NCBI GenBank assembly: GCA_026416655.1
Contig: JAOAES010000037.1
Location: forward strand, 1 to 14,931
From: Fimbriimonadales bacterium
Lineage (GTDB): Bacteria > Armatimonadota > Fimbriimonadia > Fimbriimonadales > GBS-DC
Length of the DNA: 14,931 nt
Direction of reading: 5' to 3'
Made by a program: the position numbers and the translations under genes. The notes below the pieces were generated by a model that was not told the origin of the DNA, did no database searches, and saw only the letters and a list, made by a program, of their open reading frames with translations. Positions within the stretch are counted from its first letter, which is position 1; each line of letters opens with the position of its first letter. Of the stretch, positions 7,218 through 13,785 are shown piece by piece.

Positions 7218-8090
7218 ATGACCACGATTATCGGGTTCATCATCGTGTTCGGCGCGGTGTTTGGCGGCTTCATCATGCACGGAGGCAAAATCGCCGCGCT
7301 CATCCAGATTTCGGAGTTCATTATCATCGGGGGCGCAGGGCTGGGCGCGCTGGTGGCATCCAACCCGCCCAGCGTCATCTCCGCCATCATCAAGGGCGTG
7401 CTGGGACTGCTCAAAGGTAGCCCCTACAGCAAGAAAGAGACCTTCCTGGAGCTGCTGCAGGCGTTGTTCGCGCTCTTCACGCTTGCGCGCAAGGAGGGTC
7501 TGCTCGCGCTGGAGCAGCACGTCGAGAAGCCGCACGAAAGCTCCCTGTTCCAGCAGTACCCGTTCCTGCTGAGCAATCACCACGCACTCGATTTCCTGTG
7601 CGACACGATGAAGGTGGTACTGACCGGCGCGGTGGGCGCGTTTGAGCTGGCAGAGCTTACCGAAACCGACCTCGAAAAGCACCATGAGGAGGTCATGCGC
7701 CCGTCGCACGCGATGAGTAAAATCGGCGACGCAATGCCGGGCTTTGGAATCGTCGCGGCGGTGTTGGGTGTGGTGATTACGATGGGCTACCTGGATCAGG
7801 GACCCGAAACGATTGGGCATAAGGTTGCCGCTGCGCTGGTGGGCACGTTTCTGGGCGTGTTGTTGGCGTATGGGGTTTTCCAGCCACTGGCGGCGGCGCT
7901 GGAACACAACGCGCACGCCGAAGCCCAGTATTACCAGTGCATTCGGCAGGCGTTGATTGCGTTCGCGCGGGGCGACGCGCCGTTAACCTGCATCGAGTTC
8001 GCACGGCGCAGCATCGAGCCACACGTGCGCCCTGGCTTCCAAGAGATGGAGGAAGCGGTGAAGGGCGGCGGCTCTGCGCAGGCAGCGTAG
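7218..8090 (+). CDS. motA: Flagellar motor stator protein MotA
   Basis: A 290-residue protein of the longer, E. coli-like MotA class. Membrane spans are near residues 1-20, 33-48, 170-190 and 200-222. Key residues match E. coli: Arg91 and Glu99 in the cytoplasmic loop (E. coli Arg90, Glu98), Pro174 in GDAMPGFGIVAAVLGVV and Pro223 in VFQPLA (E. coli Pro173, Pro222). With MotB it forms the ion channel that turns the flagellum. AGGAGG at 7199-7204 is the likely SD, although its 13-nt spacing is long. It lies 64 bp after dprA and 12 bp before motB, in one transcription direction. Confidence 0.95.
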   Translation: MTTIIGFIIVFGAVFGGFIMHGGKIAALIQISEFIIIGGAGLGALVASNPPSVISAIIKGVLGLLKGSPYSKKETFLELLQALFALFTLARKEGLLALEQHVEKPHESSLFQQYPFLLSNHHALDFLCDTMKVVLTGAVGAFELAELTETDLEKHHEEVMRPSHAMSKIGDAMPGFGIVAAVLGVVITMGYLDQGPETIGHKVAAALVGTFLGVLLAYGVFQPLAAALEHNAHAEAQYYQCIRQALIAFARGDAPLTCIEFARRSIEPHVRPGFQEMEEAVKGGGSAQAA

Positions 8091-8102
8091 CGAGGTGAAC
8101 GG

Positions 8103-8942
8103 ATGGCGAAAGAGGGCGGCGGCGAGATTCGCATCGTCAAAAAGAAGAATGCCGGACACGGACATCACGGTGGCGCATGGAAAGTCGCCTACGCCGACTT
8201 CGTTACGGCGATGATGGCGTTCTTTATGGTGATGTGGCTCATCGGAATGGACGCAAAGACACGCCAAGCCATCGCTGCCTACTTCCGCGACCCTGTCGGA
8301 TTCATGCAGGCGGTTCGCGCCAAGAGCGAGGCGGTGTTCACCATCAACGAATCGGTGCCCCCCGGCGGCAAAAACACGCCCAATATGCCCCGCGCCGCGA
8401 AAGACGGCAAAACCGCCCTCAAGAAAGACCGCCAGACCGAGCGCAAGGAGCTGGAAGAGTTCAAGAAGTATGTAGAGACCGCGCTCTCCAACATCCCTGA
8501 ACTCTCGCGCCTCAAGGAGCATGTGAAAATCGAGTTTGTCAAAGAGGGACTGCGCATCGAGTTGCTGGAGGGCAAGGAGCCTGTGTTTTTCCAGACGGGC
8601 AGCGCGACGGTGACGCCTGCGGCGCGGAAGCTGCTGGGCATCATCGCTCAGAAGGTGGGCAGGCTGGATAATCGCGTGATTGTAGAGGGGCACACGGACG
8701 CCCAGCCTTATCGCTACGGGGGAGGCTACTCGAACTGGGAGCTTTCGACCGATCGCGCGAATGCGGCGCGGCGTGTGCTGGAAGGTGCAGGGCTGTGGAA
8801 AGGACAGGTCGCGGAAGTGCGCGGCTACGCCGACACCCGCCTGCGCAACCCGCAAGACCCGTTCCACTATTCGAACCGGCGCGTATCACTGTTGATTCCC
8901 TACACTTCTGAAGAGGTGAAAGAGGCGGCAAAAACGCCGTAG
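8103..8942 (+). CDS. motB: Flagellar motor stator protein MotB
   Basis: A 279-residue MotB. A short basic cytoplasmic N-terminus precedes a single membrane helix, YADFVTAMMAFFMVMWLI (30-47), which holds Asp32, the ion-carrying residue at the same number as in E. coli. A charged linker (about 95-125) leads to an OmpA-like peptidoglycan-binding domain with VEGHTDAQPY (194-203), NWELSTDRANAARRVL (211-226) and the conserved YSNRRVSL (256-263). It anchors the stator to the cell wall in the periplasm. The SD gaggtga lies just before the ATG. MotB from proton-driven motors fits, but sodium use cannot be excluded. Confidence 0.95.
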   Translation: MAKEGGGEIRIVKKKNAGHGHHGGAWKVAYADFVTAMMAFFMVMWLIGMDAKTRQAIAAYFRDPVGFMQAVRAKSEAVFTINESVPPGGKNTPNMPRAAKDGKTALKKDRQTERKELEEFKKYVETALSNIPELSRLKEHVKIEFVKEGLRIELLEGKEPVFFQTGSATVTPAARKLLGIIAQKVGRLDNRVIVEGHTDAQPYRYGGGYSNWELSTDRANAARRVLEGAGLWKGQVAEVRGYADTRLRNPQDPFHYSNRRVSLLIPYTSEEVKEAAKTP

Positions 8943-8980
8943 CGTCGTCGCTCCAGCGTAGAGTTTCAGTAGTGCAAATT

Positions 8981-9037
8981 GTCGGTGGGGACGCCGACGC
9001 TACGTGGGATGGGCGTAGCGTCGGCGTCCCCACCGAC
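8981..9037. repeat. Intergenic palindromic repeat, copy 2 (perfect 24-bp arms)
   Basis: The arms at 8981-9004 and 9014-9037 are exact reverse complements around a 9-nt loop. The core gacgccgacgctacg is the same as in the repeat at 5075-5137. It occupies most of the 114-bp gap between convergent motB and pnp, where it could stop transcription from both sides. No U-tract is present on either strand. Confidence 0.92.
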
Positions 9038-9056
9038 GAACTCAAGTGGACTGCTT

Positions 9057-11348
9057 TTACCGCTTCGGTCGGAACTGCGGTTTTGGGATCTCCTCTTCCG
9101 CTGGCTCCGGCTTTTCAGGGCGCGTGGGTCGTTCGGGGCGTCGGTCGCCGCGCGGGGGCGCAGGGCGTCGGTCGCCGCCGTGTCGGGGCGCGCCGCCGCT
9201 TACAGGCGTCGCCACTGCGCTCACTGCGCCGAACTCGGCGGGCTGCTCCAGTCCGCGCGTGGTGAGGTTGATGCGCCCCATGTGGTCAATCTCTTTGACG
9301 CGCACGCGCAGCGTGTCGCCCACCTTCACCACCTCTTCGGGGCGGCTCACGCGCTTGTCGGTCAAATCGCGCAGGTCTACCAGCCCCTCTTTGCCGGGCA
9401 ACACCTCCACGAACGCGCCGCGCGCCATCAAGCGCGTGACGCGCCCAGTGTAGACCTCGCCAACCGCCACCTCCTTGGTGAGCGCCTCGATCATCTGGCG
9501 GGCGCGTTCGCCCGACTCGCCGTCCGGCGCGGCGATGTAAATCTTGCCCGTCTGCTCAATCTGGATTTGCGCTCCCGTCTCGGCGGTGATTTTCTTGACC
9601 GTCTTGCCGCCCGGTCCAATCACTTCGCCAATCTTGTCGGGGTTAATCTCCATCACGAAGATGCGTGGGGCGCGCGGCGAGACCTCCGGACGCGGCGCGG
9701 GGATGACTTCCAGCATCTTCTGCAGAATGAACAGTCGCGATTCGCGGGCGCGCTGGAGTGTCTCCGCGATGATATGCGAGGGCAGGCCGGGGATCTTCAG
9801 GTCGAGCTGGATAGCGGTGATGCCGTTCGCCGTGCCTGCGACCTTGAAGTCCATATCGCCCGTCGCGTCCTCCATGCCCTGAATGTCGGTAAGCAGTGCG
9901 TAGCGGTCGTCGCTTTCGTAGACCAGCCCGGTGGCGATGCCTGCGACGGGGGCTTTGATGGGCACGCCTGCGTCCATCAGCGCCAGCGTGCTGCCGCAGG
10001 TGCTTGCCATCGAGGTCGAGCCGTTCGACTCCAGCACTTCCGAGTAGAGCAGGATGGCGTAGGGGAACTCTTCTTCGGGCGGGATCATGCGCATCAGCGC
10101 GCGCTCGGCGAGCATTCCGTGTCCGACCTCGCGCCTGCCCGCGCCGCGCAGGGGACGCACCTCGCCCACGCTAAAAGGCGGGAAGTTGTAGAAGTGCATA
10201 TAGCGCTTGCTCTCTTCTTCGCTGAGGGCGTCGAGGATTTGCGCTTCTTGCAACGCGCCGAGCGTGCAGGTGGTCAGCACCTGCGTCTGCCCGCGCTGGA
10301 ACAGCCCGCTGCCGTGCGTGCGGGGCAGCAGCCCCACGGCGCAGGAGATTTCGCGAATCTCGTGGGGCGCACGCCCGTCGGGGCGCTTGCCCTCGTCCAG
10401 TATCAGCTTGCGCACGGTCTCCTTGATGACTTCGTCGACCGCCATGCTGAGTTCGAGTTCGCGTCCTTCGTAGGGCGGGGGCGATTCGGGGTCGGGCGGG
10501 GTGTTCATCTGCACCACGATTTCATCCTTGAGCTGGCTCAGCCCCGCCTCGCGGGCGAGCTTGTCGGGGTTCTGAATCGCCTCTTTGAGCGACTCGCCCG
10601 CGAACGCCTTCACCGCCTCTTTGATTTCGGTCGGCACCAGATAGAGGGGCACTTCGGCTTTGGGCTTGCCCGCTTTCGCACGCAGCTCCTCAATCAGCGC
10701 GATGACCTTCTGGTTCTCCAGGTGCGCCAGCTCGATTGCCTGCATCATCACATCCTCAGGCAGCTCGTTGGCGTCAGCCTCGATCATCATCACATGGTCG
10801 GGGCGGCTGGAGACGACCAGTTCCAAATCGGAGAGTTCGGTCATCTCGCTGTTGGGGTTGAGAATGAACTCGCCGTTAACATAGCCGACGCGCACTGCGC
10901 CGAGCGGTCCGTTCCACGGGATATCGGAAATCGTGAGTGCGGCGGACGCGCCGATGATGCCCAACACGGCTGGGGGATGGTCAAAGTCCACCGAGATGGG
11001 CATCACGATGACTTGCACCTCGTTGCGCATCCCCTTTGGGAACAGCGGGCGGATGGAGCGGTCGACCAGTCGCCCCTGCACAATCGATTCGTCGGAGGGG
11101 CGACCGCCGCGCTTCACAAACCCGCCCGGAATCTTGCCGACGGCGTATTTGCGCTCTTCGTAGTCGACAATCAGTGGGAAAAAGTCGATATCGGCGCGCG
11201 CTTTCTGGCTCATCGTCGCCGTGACCAGCACGACGGTATCGCCATAACGCACGACCACAGCCGCATTCGCTTGATTCGCTAAAACGCCTGTCTCCAGCGA
11301 CAGGATATCTCCGCCGATTTCGGCGGATACAACGATGGGTTCTCGCAT
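9057..11348 (-). CDS. pnp: Polyribonucleotide nucleotidyltransferase (PNPase)
   Basis: A 763-residue PNPase, which degrades RNA 3' to 5' with phosphate. Two RNase PH-like halves surround a helical domain. In the second half, TDIQGMEDATGDMDFKVAGT carries Asp488 and Asp494, matching E. coli Asp486 and Asp492; SNGSTSMAS (441-449) is the phosphate site. The KH domain (about 560-620) has GPGG at 578-581, and the S1 domain covers about 628-698. A 60-residue tail rich in Arg and Pro with GDRRP repeats extends past the S1 domain. The SD AGAGGAGG at 11358-11365 lies 9 nt before the ATG and abuts the rpsO stop. The rpsO-pnp order is the classical one. The opposite strand stays open over most of the gene, which reflects GC-rich codon bias. 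Confidence 0.98.
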   Translation of the reverse strand: MREPIVVSAEIGGDILSLETGVLANQANAAVVVRYGDTVVLVTATMSQKARADIDFFPLIVDYEERKYAVGKIPGGFVKRGGRPSDESIVQGRLVDRSIRPLFPKGMRNEVQVIVMPISVDFDHPPAVLGIIGASAALTISDIPWNGPLGAVRVGYVNGEFILNPNSEMTELSDLELVVSSRPDHVMMIEADANELPEDVMMQAIELAHLENQKVIALIEELRAKAGKPKAEVPLYLVPTEIKEAVKAFAGESLKEAIQNPDKLAREAGLSQLKDEIVVQMNTPPDPESPPPYEGRELELSMAVDEVIKETVRKLILDEGKRPDGRAPHEIREISCAVGLLPRTHGSGLFQRGQTQVLTTCTLGALQEAQILDALSEEESKRYMHFYNFPPFSVGEVRPLRGAGRREVGHGMLAERALMRMIPPEEEFPYAILLYSEVLESNGSTSMASTCGSTLALMDAGVPIKAPVAGIATGLVYESDDRYALLTDIQGMEDATGDMDFKVAGTANGITAIQLDLKIPGLPSHIIAETLQRARESRLFILQKMLEVIPAPRPEVSPRAPRIFVMEINPDKIGEVIGPGGKTVKKITAETGAQIQIEQTGKIYIAAPDGESGERARQMIEALTKEVAVGEVYTGRVTRLMARGAFVEVLPGKEGLVDLRDLTDKRVSRPEEVVKVGDTLRVRVKEIDHMGRINLTTRGLEQPAEFGAVSAVATPVSGGAPRHGGDRRPAPPRGDRRPERPTRPEKPEPAEEEIPKPQFRPKR

Positions 11349-11365
11349 TGAATTCTGCCTCCTCT

Positions 11366-11638
11366 TTACCGCTGCGAGCGGATACCCAGTTTTTGCACCA
11401 GTTCGCGATAGCGCTGGATGTCCTGGTTTGCCAGATAGTTCAGCAACTGCCGTCGCTGACCGACCAGTTTCACCAGCCCATAGCGGGAGTGATAGTCTTT
11501 ACGGTGCGTTTTCAGATGTTCCGTCAAATAGTTGATGCGCGCGGTCAGCAGCGCGATTTGCACTTCGGGCGAGCCGGTGTCGCCCTCGTGGCGCTTATAC
11601 TCGTTGATAATCGCCTGTTTCTCTTCGGGCGTCAGCAT
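11366..11638 (-). CDS. rpsO: 30S ribosomal protein S15
   Basis: A 90-residue protein, normal for S15, which binds 16S rRNA early in 30S assembly. Diagnostic segments are HEGDTGSPEVQIALLT (17-32), HLKTHRKDYHSRYGL (41-55) and VGQRRQLLNYL (59-69). The pnp gene follows after 17 bp. Two SD-like stretches precede the ATG, and a long hairpin with a candidate promoter lies further upstream. S15 often represses its own mRNA in bacteria, so that leader is a reasonable place for control. Confidence 0.98.
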   Translation of the reverse strand: MLTPEEKQAIINEYKRHEGDTGSPEVQIALLTARINYLTEHLKTHRKDYHSRYGLVKLVGQRRQLLNYLANQDIQRYRELVQKLGIRSQR

Positions 11639-11647
11639 AGCGTGTTT

Positions 11648-11663
11648 CCTCCGTACCTCCTCT
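11648..11663 (-). promoter_or_regulatory. Double Shine-Dalgarno of rpsO
   Basis: On the minus strand AGAGGAGGT (11655-11663) is followed by GGAGG (11648-11652), the second lying 9 nt before the rpsO ATG. The nearer one sets the start. The farther one could serve as a standby ribosome site next to the hairpin at 11672-11745. Confidence 0.7.
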
Positions 11664-11671
11664 GATGAGTT

Positions 11672-11745
11672 GCGCTCTGGAGCGACGCCGCTTCACGAAA
11701 CCGCCTGTGGCGGCTTGGTGAAACAGCCTTCGCTCCCGCGAGCGC
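11672..11745 (-). promoter_or_regulatory. Long structured 5' leader of rpsO (candidate S15 autoregulatory element)
   Basis: The minus-strand RNA can fold as one long hairpin. GCGCTC (11745-11740) pairs with GAGCGC (11677-11672). GGAGCGA (11736-11730) pairs with TCGCTCC (11685-11679). GTTTCACCAAGCCGCC (11724-11709) pairs with GGCGGTTTCGTGAAGC (11705-11690) around the loop ACA. The last stem has two G-U pairs and one C-C mismatch on this strand; on the plus strand the wobbles become A-C mismatches, so the fold favours rpsO mRNA. A competing hairpin, CGCTC/GAGCG (11744-11731), would use one of the same arms. S15 is known to bind structured leaders, including G-U/G-C helices. Direct proof of function is lacking; a dispersed palindromic repeat is the alternative. 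Confidence 0.55.
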
Positions 11746-11752
11746 GTAATGT

Positions 11753-11758
11753 AGTATA
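11753..11758 (-). promoter_or_regulatory. Candidate -10 box (TATACT) for rpsO-pnp
   Basis: TATACT matches the -10 consensus at five of six positions and lies just downstream of the upstream gene's stop codon. It would start RNA near 11746-11747, directly at the base of the leader hairpin. No good -35 hexamer is found 16-18 bp upstream. Confidence 0.4.
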
Positions 11759-11763
11759 CCTGA

Positions 11764-12219
11764 TTAACCTTCCTGTTGCATCGCTTTGCGCCACTTTTCG
11801 CAAAGAGCTAACGCCTCGCGCGCGTGGCGCCATAGCAGATGCTCCTGTTTGAGTTGCTCGGAAGGCGAGAGGTCGGGGGTGGAGACATGCATTTGCGGGG
11901 GTGGGGTCTCTAAATAGTGTCGCACGGCTTGCAGGAACGAGTCGTAGAGCGCCGCCATCTCGGGCGGCAGGGCGTCGGGACCGCGCTCCAGCTGCACGAG
12001 TTGGGCGAGGGTCTGGAGGCAGAAGTGGCATGCTTCCTCGCGCGCGGCTTGCCACAGGTGGGGCGGCAGCGTGCGCGGGCGTGCGTTCTTGTCGCGCTGC
12101 CGACGCGCCAAGTGATGAATCGCTTCCGTCGCCAACTGCACGGGCACGCTCAGCAGTGGCAACTGGAAGGTCTGCGCGATCTCCTGCGCAATCCAGTCCT
12201 TCGATAGCGAGCGACGCAT
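11764..12219 (-). CDS. Hypothetical alpha-helical protein
   Basis: I do not recognise this 151-residue protein. It is rich in Ala, Leu, Gln, Glu and Arg and looks almost entirely helical, with no signal peptide or membrane segment, so it is probably cytosolic. A Pro-rich stretch with TPPPQM and PDLSP (about residues 104-118) separates the N-terminal helices from a C-terminal helix (HLLWRHAREALALCEKWRKA). Two cysteines and one His-rich patch do not form a known metal motif. The ATG at 12219 has no evident SD. It lies 36 bp after tsaB on the same strand and 125 bp before rpsO, so it is probably cotranscribed with tsaB. Confidence 0.65.
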   Translation of the reverse strand: MRRSLSKDWIAQEIAQTFQLPLLSVPVQLATEAIHHLARRQRDKNARPRTLPPHLWQAAREEACHFCLQTLAQLVQLERGPDALPPEMAALYDSFLQAVRHYLETPPPQMHVSTPDLSPSEQLKQEHLLWRHAREALALCEKWRKAMQQEG

Positions 12220-12255
12220 GCCATATCGAAGGACATGGAAGTAGACAAATGTAAA

Positions 12256-12957
12256 CTATTCGGGGTTTCTCGCTTTGATGTGAATCGAGGGGGGCTGAAT
12301 GTAGAGCGGGGTCAGGCTGAAGGGATGTACCGTCTCGCCGGCGAGCAAGCGCCGCCAGCCGAGTTGCGCAACCGGTTCAGGCGAGGGCGAATCGATAAGC
12401 CGCCAGTTCAGTTGCGGTAGGGTGCTGGCTATCCAGGCGCGGGCGCGTTCGTCCCCGACGGCTTGTAAAGGCTCCGTTTGAGGCGTGTTCTGTGCCAGCC
12501 ATTCAGCGAGTGTATCCCGCGTGATGAAGGCGGGTTCACAAAGCGACGCAGGCAGGGCGTTCAGGCAAGGCGTCAGCCACTGCAGATAGAGCGCGTCGCG
12601 TCGGGCAGGTAAGGCGACCAGCGTGGGCACATCGGCGGGCATCGTCGCCGCGCAGGCTTCGAAAGCGTTTACCGCGACGAGCGGCTTGCTGAGCGCGTGC
12701 GCCCAGCTTTTCGCTATCATCACGCCGATTTTGAGCGCGGTGAACGCCCCAGGTCCTACATCGACCGCAACGGCATCCATCTGCTCCAACGTCAGCCCAT
12801 GTCGCTGCAGGAGCCACTCCGCTGCGTGTAGCAGGTTGCCTGACAGGTTCATCCCGTGCGCGATTCGCATGCTTGCGAGCAACGCGCCGTCTCGAACAAG
12901 CGCAACACCACTAAGACTGCTGGTCGCCTCGATGGCGAGGAGGAGCTGGCGGTTCAT
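12256..12957 (-). CDS. tsaB: tRNA threonylcarbamoyladenosine biosynthesis protein TsaB
   Basis: A 233-residue ASKHA-fold protein of the TsaB/YeaZ family. It starts MNRQLLLAIEATSSLSGVAL, the family's first strand and nucleotide-like loop. DVGPGAFTALKIG corresponds to the conserved GPGSFTGLRIG, with two small substitutions. AVNAFEACA and LPARRDALYLQW also fit. TsaB has no catalysis of its own; it pairs with TsaD, with TsaE, to make t6A at position 37 of ANN-decoding tRNAs. The open frame continues upstream to 13080, but that extension crosses the terminator at 13021-13056, so the ATG at 12957 is chosen. tsaD, tsaC and tsaE are not in the window. Confidence 0.92.
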   Translation of the reverse strand: MNRQLLLAIEATSSLSGVALVRDGALLASMRIAHGMNLSGNLLHAAEWLLQRHGLTLEQMDAVAVDVGPGAFTALKIGVMIAKSWAHALSKPLVAVNAFEACAATMPADVPTLVALPARRDALYLQWLTPCLNALPASLCEPAFITRDTLAEWLAQNTPQTEPLQAVGDERARAWIASTLPQLNWRLIDSPSPEPVAQLGWRRLLAGETVHPFSLTPLYIQPPSIHIKARNPE

Positions 12958-12966
12958 TGATGCTCT

Positions 12967-12982
12967 CGCAGGTATTCCTGCG
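12967..12982 (-). promoter_or_regulatory. Small perfect hairpin just upstream of tsaB
   Basis: CGCAGG and CCTGCG form a 6-bp stem around the loop AATA, ending 9 nt before the tsaB ATG. It covers the place where a ribosome-binding site would be expected and might limit translation. Such short palindromes can arise by chance, so the role is uncertain. No clear promoter is visible between this point and the terminator. Confidence 0.3.
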
Positions 12983-13020
12983 CCCCCTACAAGTTCACTC
13001 TGTAGACAAAAAGTCCTGCC

Positions 13021-13056
13021 AAGAAATAAAAACGCCCCCTGCAATGCCAGGGGGCG
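13021..13056 (-). terminator. Rho-independent terminator of the PEP-CTERM gene
   Basis: On the minus strand CGCCCCCTG (13056-13048) pairs perfectly with CAGGGGGCG (13041-13033) around a 6-nt loop, followed at once by TTTTTATTT. It lies 28 bp after the stop codon of the PEP-CTERM gene. Confidence 0.95.
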
Positions 13057-13083
13057 GATGTTTGCAAGCAACGCAAACAAAAC

Positions 13084-13644
13084 TTACTTGCGGCGTCGGC
13101 GCAGCGCGAGCAGACCCGCCAGACCCGTGCCCAGCGCAATCATGCTGGCAGGCTCCGGCACCACGCTCACGGTCAGGATGTAAGCGCCAGCTTCGTAGTG
13201 CGTAGCGTTCTCATAGTAGCTCAGCTGGTCCCGTCCTGCAACACCATGATACCCCGTAATCGCGATGTAGTAGTCGCCTGTGAAATCCGCTTGCCAGCGA
13301 ATAGCGGAGCCGAAGCCACTTCCTGCGTCGTCGTTCCACACAATCGCCTGATTACCCGTCGCGTCGAACAGTGCCATCACGGTGTCGGGGCTGAAGTAGT
13401 TGGATTGAATCGGGAAAGTAATCGCGGTCAGGTAGTCACCTGCATTCAGGCGAATCTTGAAAAAGTCGCTGTCGTTTTGCGCCAAGTTCAGCACGCCCAC
13501 ATCCGCAAACGGCGGCGTGTTGCGCAGGTTGTAAATCACCATATCCGCCGTGGCGCGCGTGTTGTTCGGTTCCGTCTCGCTAAATAGCGCGAAGGCGTTC
13601 ACGCTCATCAACGCGCTCAAGGCAACGATAGCCAGTCGTTTCAT
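13084..13644 (-). CDS. PEP-CTERM sorting-domain protein with a PPC-like domain
   Basis: A 186-residue secreted protein. MKRLAIVALSALMSVNAFA (1-19) is a signal peptide. EPNNTRATA (25-33), NDSDFFKIRLNAGDYL (57-72), FDATGN (93-98) and TGDYYIAITGYHG (122-134) follow the order of bacterial pre-peptidase C-terminal (PPC) beta-sandwich domains. The C-terminus is a full PEP-CTERM signal: VPEP at 162-165, a hydrophobic helix to about 180, then RRRRK. That signal is recognised and cut by an exosortase (EpsH/XrtA type) in exopolysaccharide-producing bacteria; the exosortase gene is not here. The start at 13644 is fixed by AAAGGAGG 9 nt upstream; an in-frame ATG further upstream falls outside the signal peptide. 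It is a single-gene transcript between its own promoter and terminator. Function of the exported domain is unknown. Confidence 0.93.
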   Translation of the reverse strand: MKRLAIVALSALMSVNAFALFSETEPNNTRATADMVIYNLRNTPPFADVGVLNLAQNDSDFFKIRLNAGDYLTAITFPIQSNYFSPDTVMALFDATGNQAIVWNDDAGSGFGSAIRWQADFTGDYYIAITGYHGVAGRDQLSYYENATHYEAGAYILTVSVVPEPASMIALGTGLAGLLALRRRRK

Positions 13645-13653
13645 ATTCCGTAT

Positions 13654-13661
13654 CCTCCTTT
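13654..13661 (-). promoter_or_regulatory. Strong Shine-Dalgarno of the PEP-CTERM gene
   Basis: AAAGGAGG lies 9 nt before the ATG at 13644 and decides the start against the upstream in-frame ATG at 13695. Confidence 0.85.
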
Positions 13662-13709
13662 CCGGGTGTCCCGGTGCTGCGAGCGCAGGGGGCAACCTAC
13701 GCCGAGCAT

Positions 13710-13739
13710 ATTATAGCACAGTTTTTGCTTACATGTCAA
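13710..13739 (-). promoter_or_regulatory. Perfect-consensus sigma70-type promoter of the PEP-CTERM gene
   Basis: On the minus strand TTGACA (13739-13734) and TATAAT (13715-13710) are separated by 18 bp. Transcription should begin near 13703, giving a leader of about 59 nt before the ATG. Both hexamers match the consensus at every position, which predicts strong expression unless repressed. Confidence 0.92.
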
Positions 13740-13762
13740 GGGCTTGTAGCGTGATGCAGAGG

Positions 13763-13782
13763 AAAACCCGCAAAATTGCGGG
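13763..13782 (-). terminator. Terminator of the pseudo-Fic gene
   Basis: Directly after the stop codon, CCCGCA (13782-13777) pairs with TGCGGG (13772-13767) around ATTT, followed by TTTT (13766-13763). It is shorter than the 13021-13056 terminator but separates this gene from the next promoter. Confidence 0.75.
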
Positions 13783-13785
13783 CGG

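Noticed and set aside
8944..8960. A fragment resembling the 36-bp repeat (cgctccagcg) after motB
   Set aside because: Only about 10 bp are shared, which is too little to call a copy in this GC-rich sequence.
8979..11282. A very long open frame on the + strand opposite pnp
   Set aside because: It is the antisense of a clear PNPase gene. Its product is rich in His, Arg and Ala with no recognisable domain, as expected from GC-rich codon bias.
13060..13078. Extra hairpin gtttgc/gcaaac before the main terminator
   Set aside because: A 6-bp AT-containing stem without a following U-tract; the adjacent GC-rich hairpin explains termination.
12958..13080. N-terminal extension of tsaB to 13080
   Set aside because: The extension runs through the terminator of the preceding gene and adds residues not found in TsaB proteins.
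13645..13695. Start of the PEP-CTERM gene at 13695
   Set aside because: It would put 17 non-hydrophobic residues before the signal peptide, and the strong SD clearly serves the ATG at 13644.
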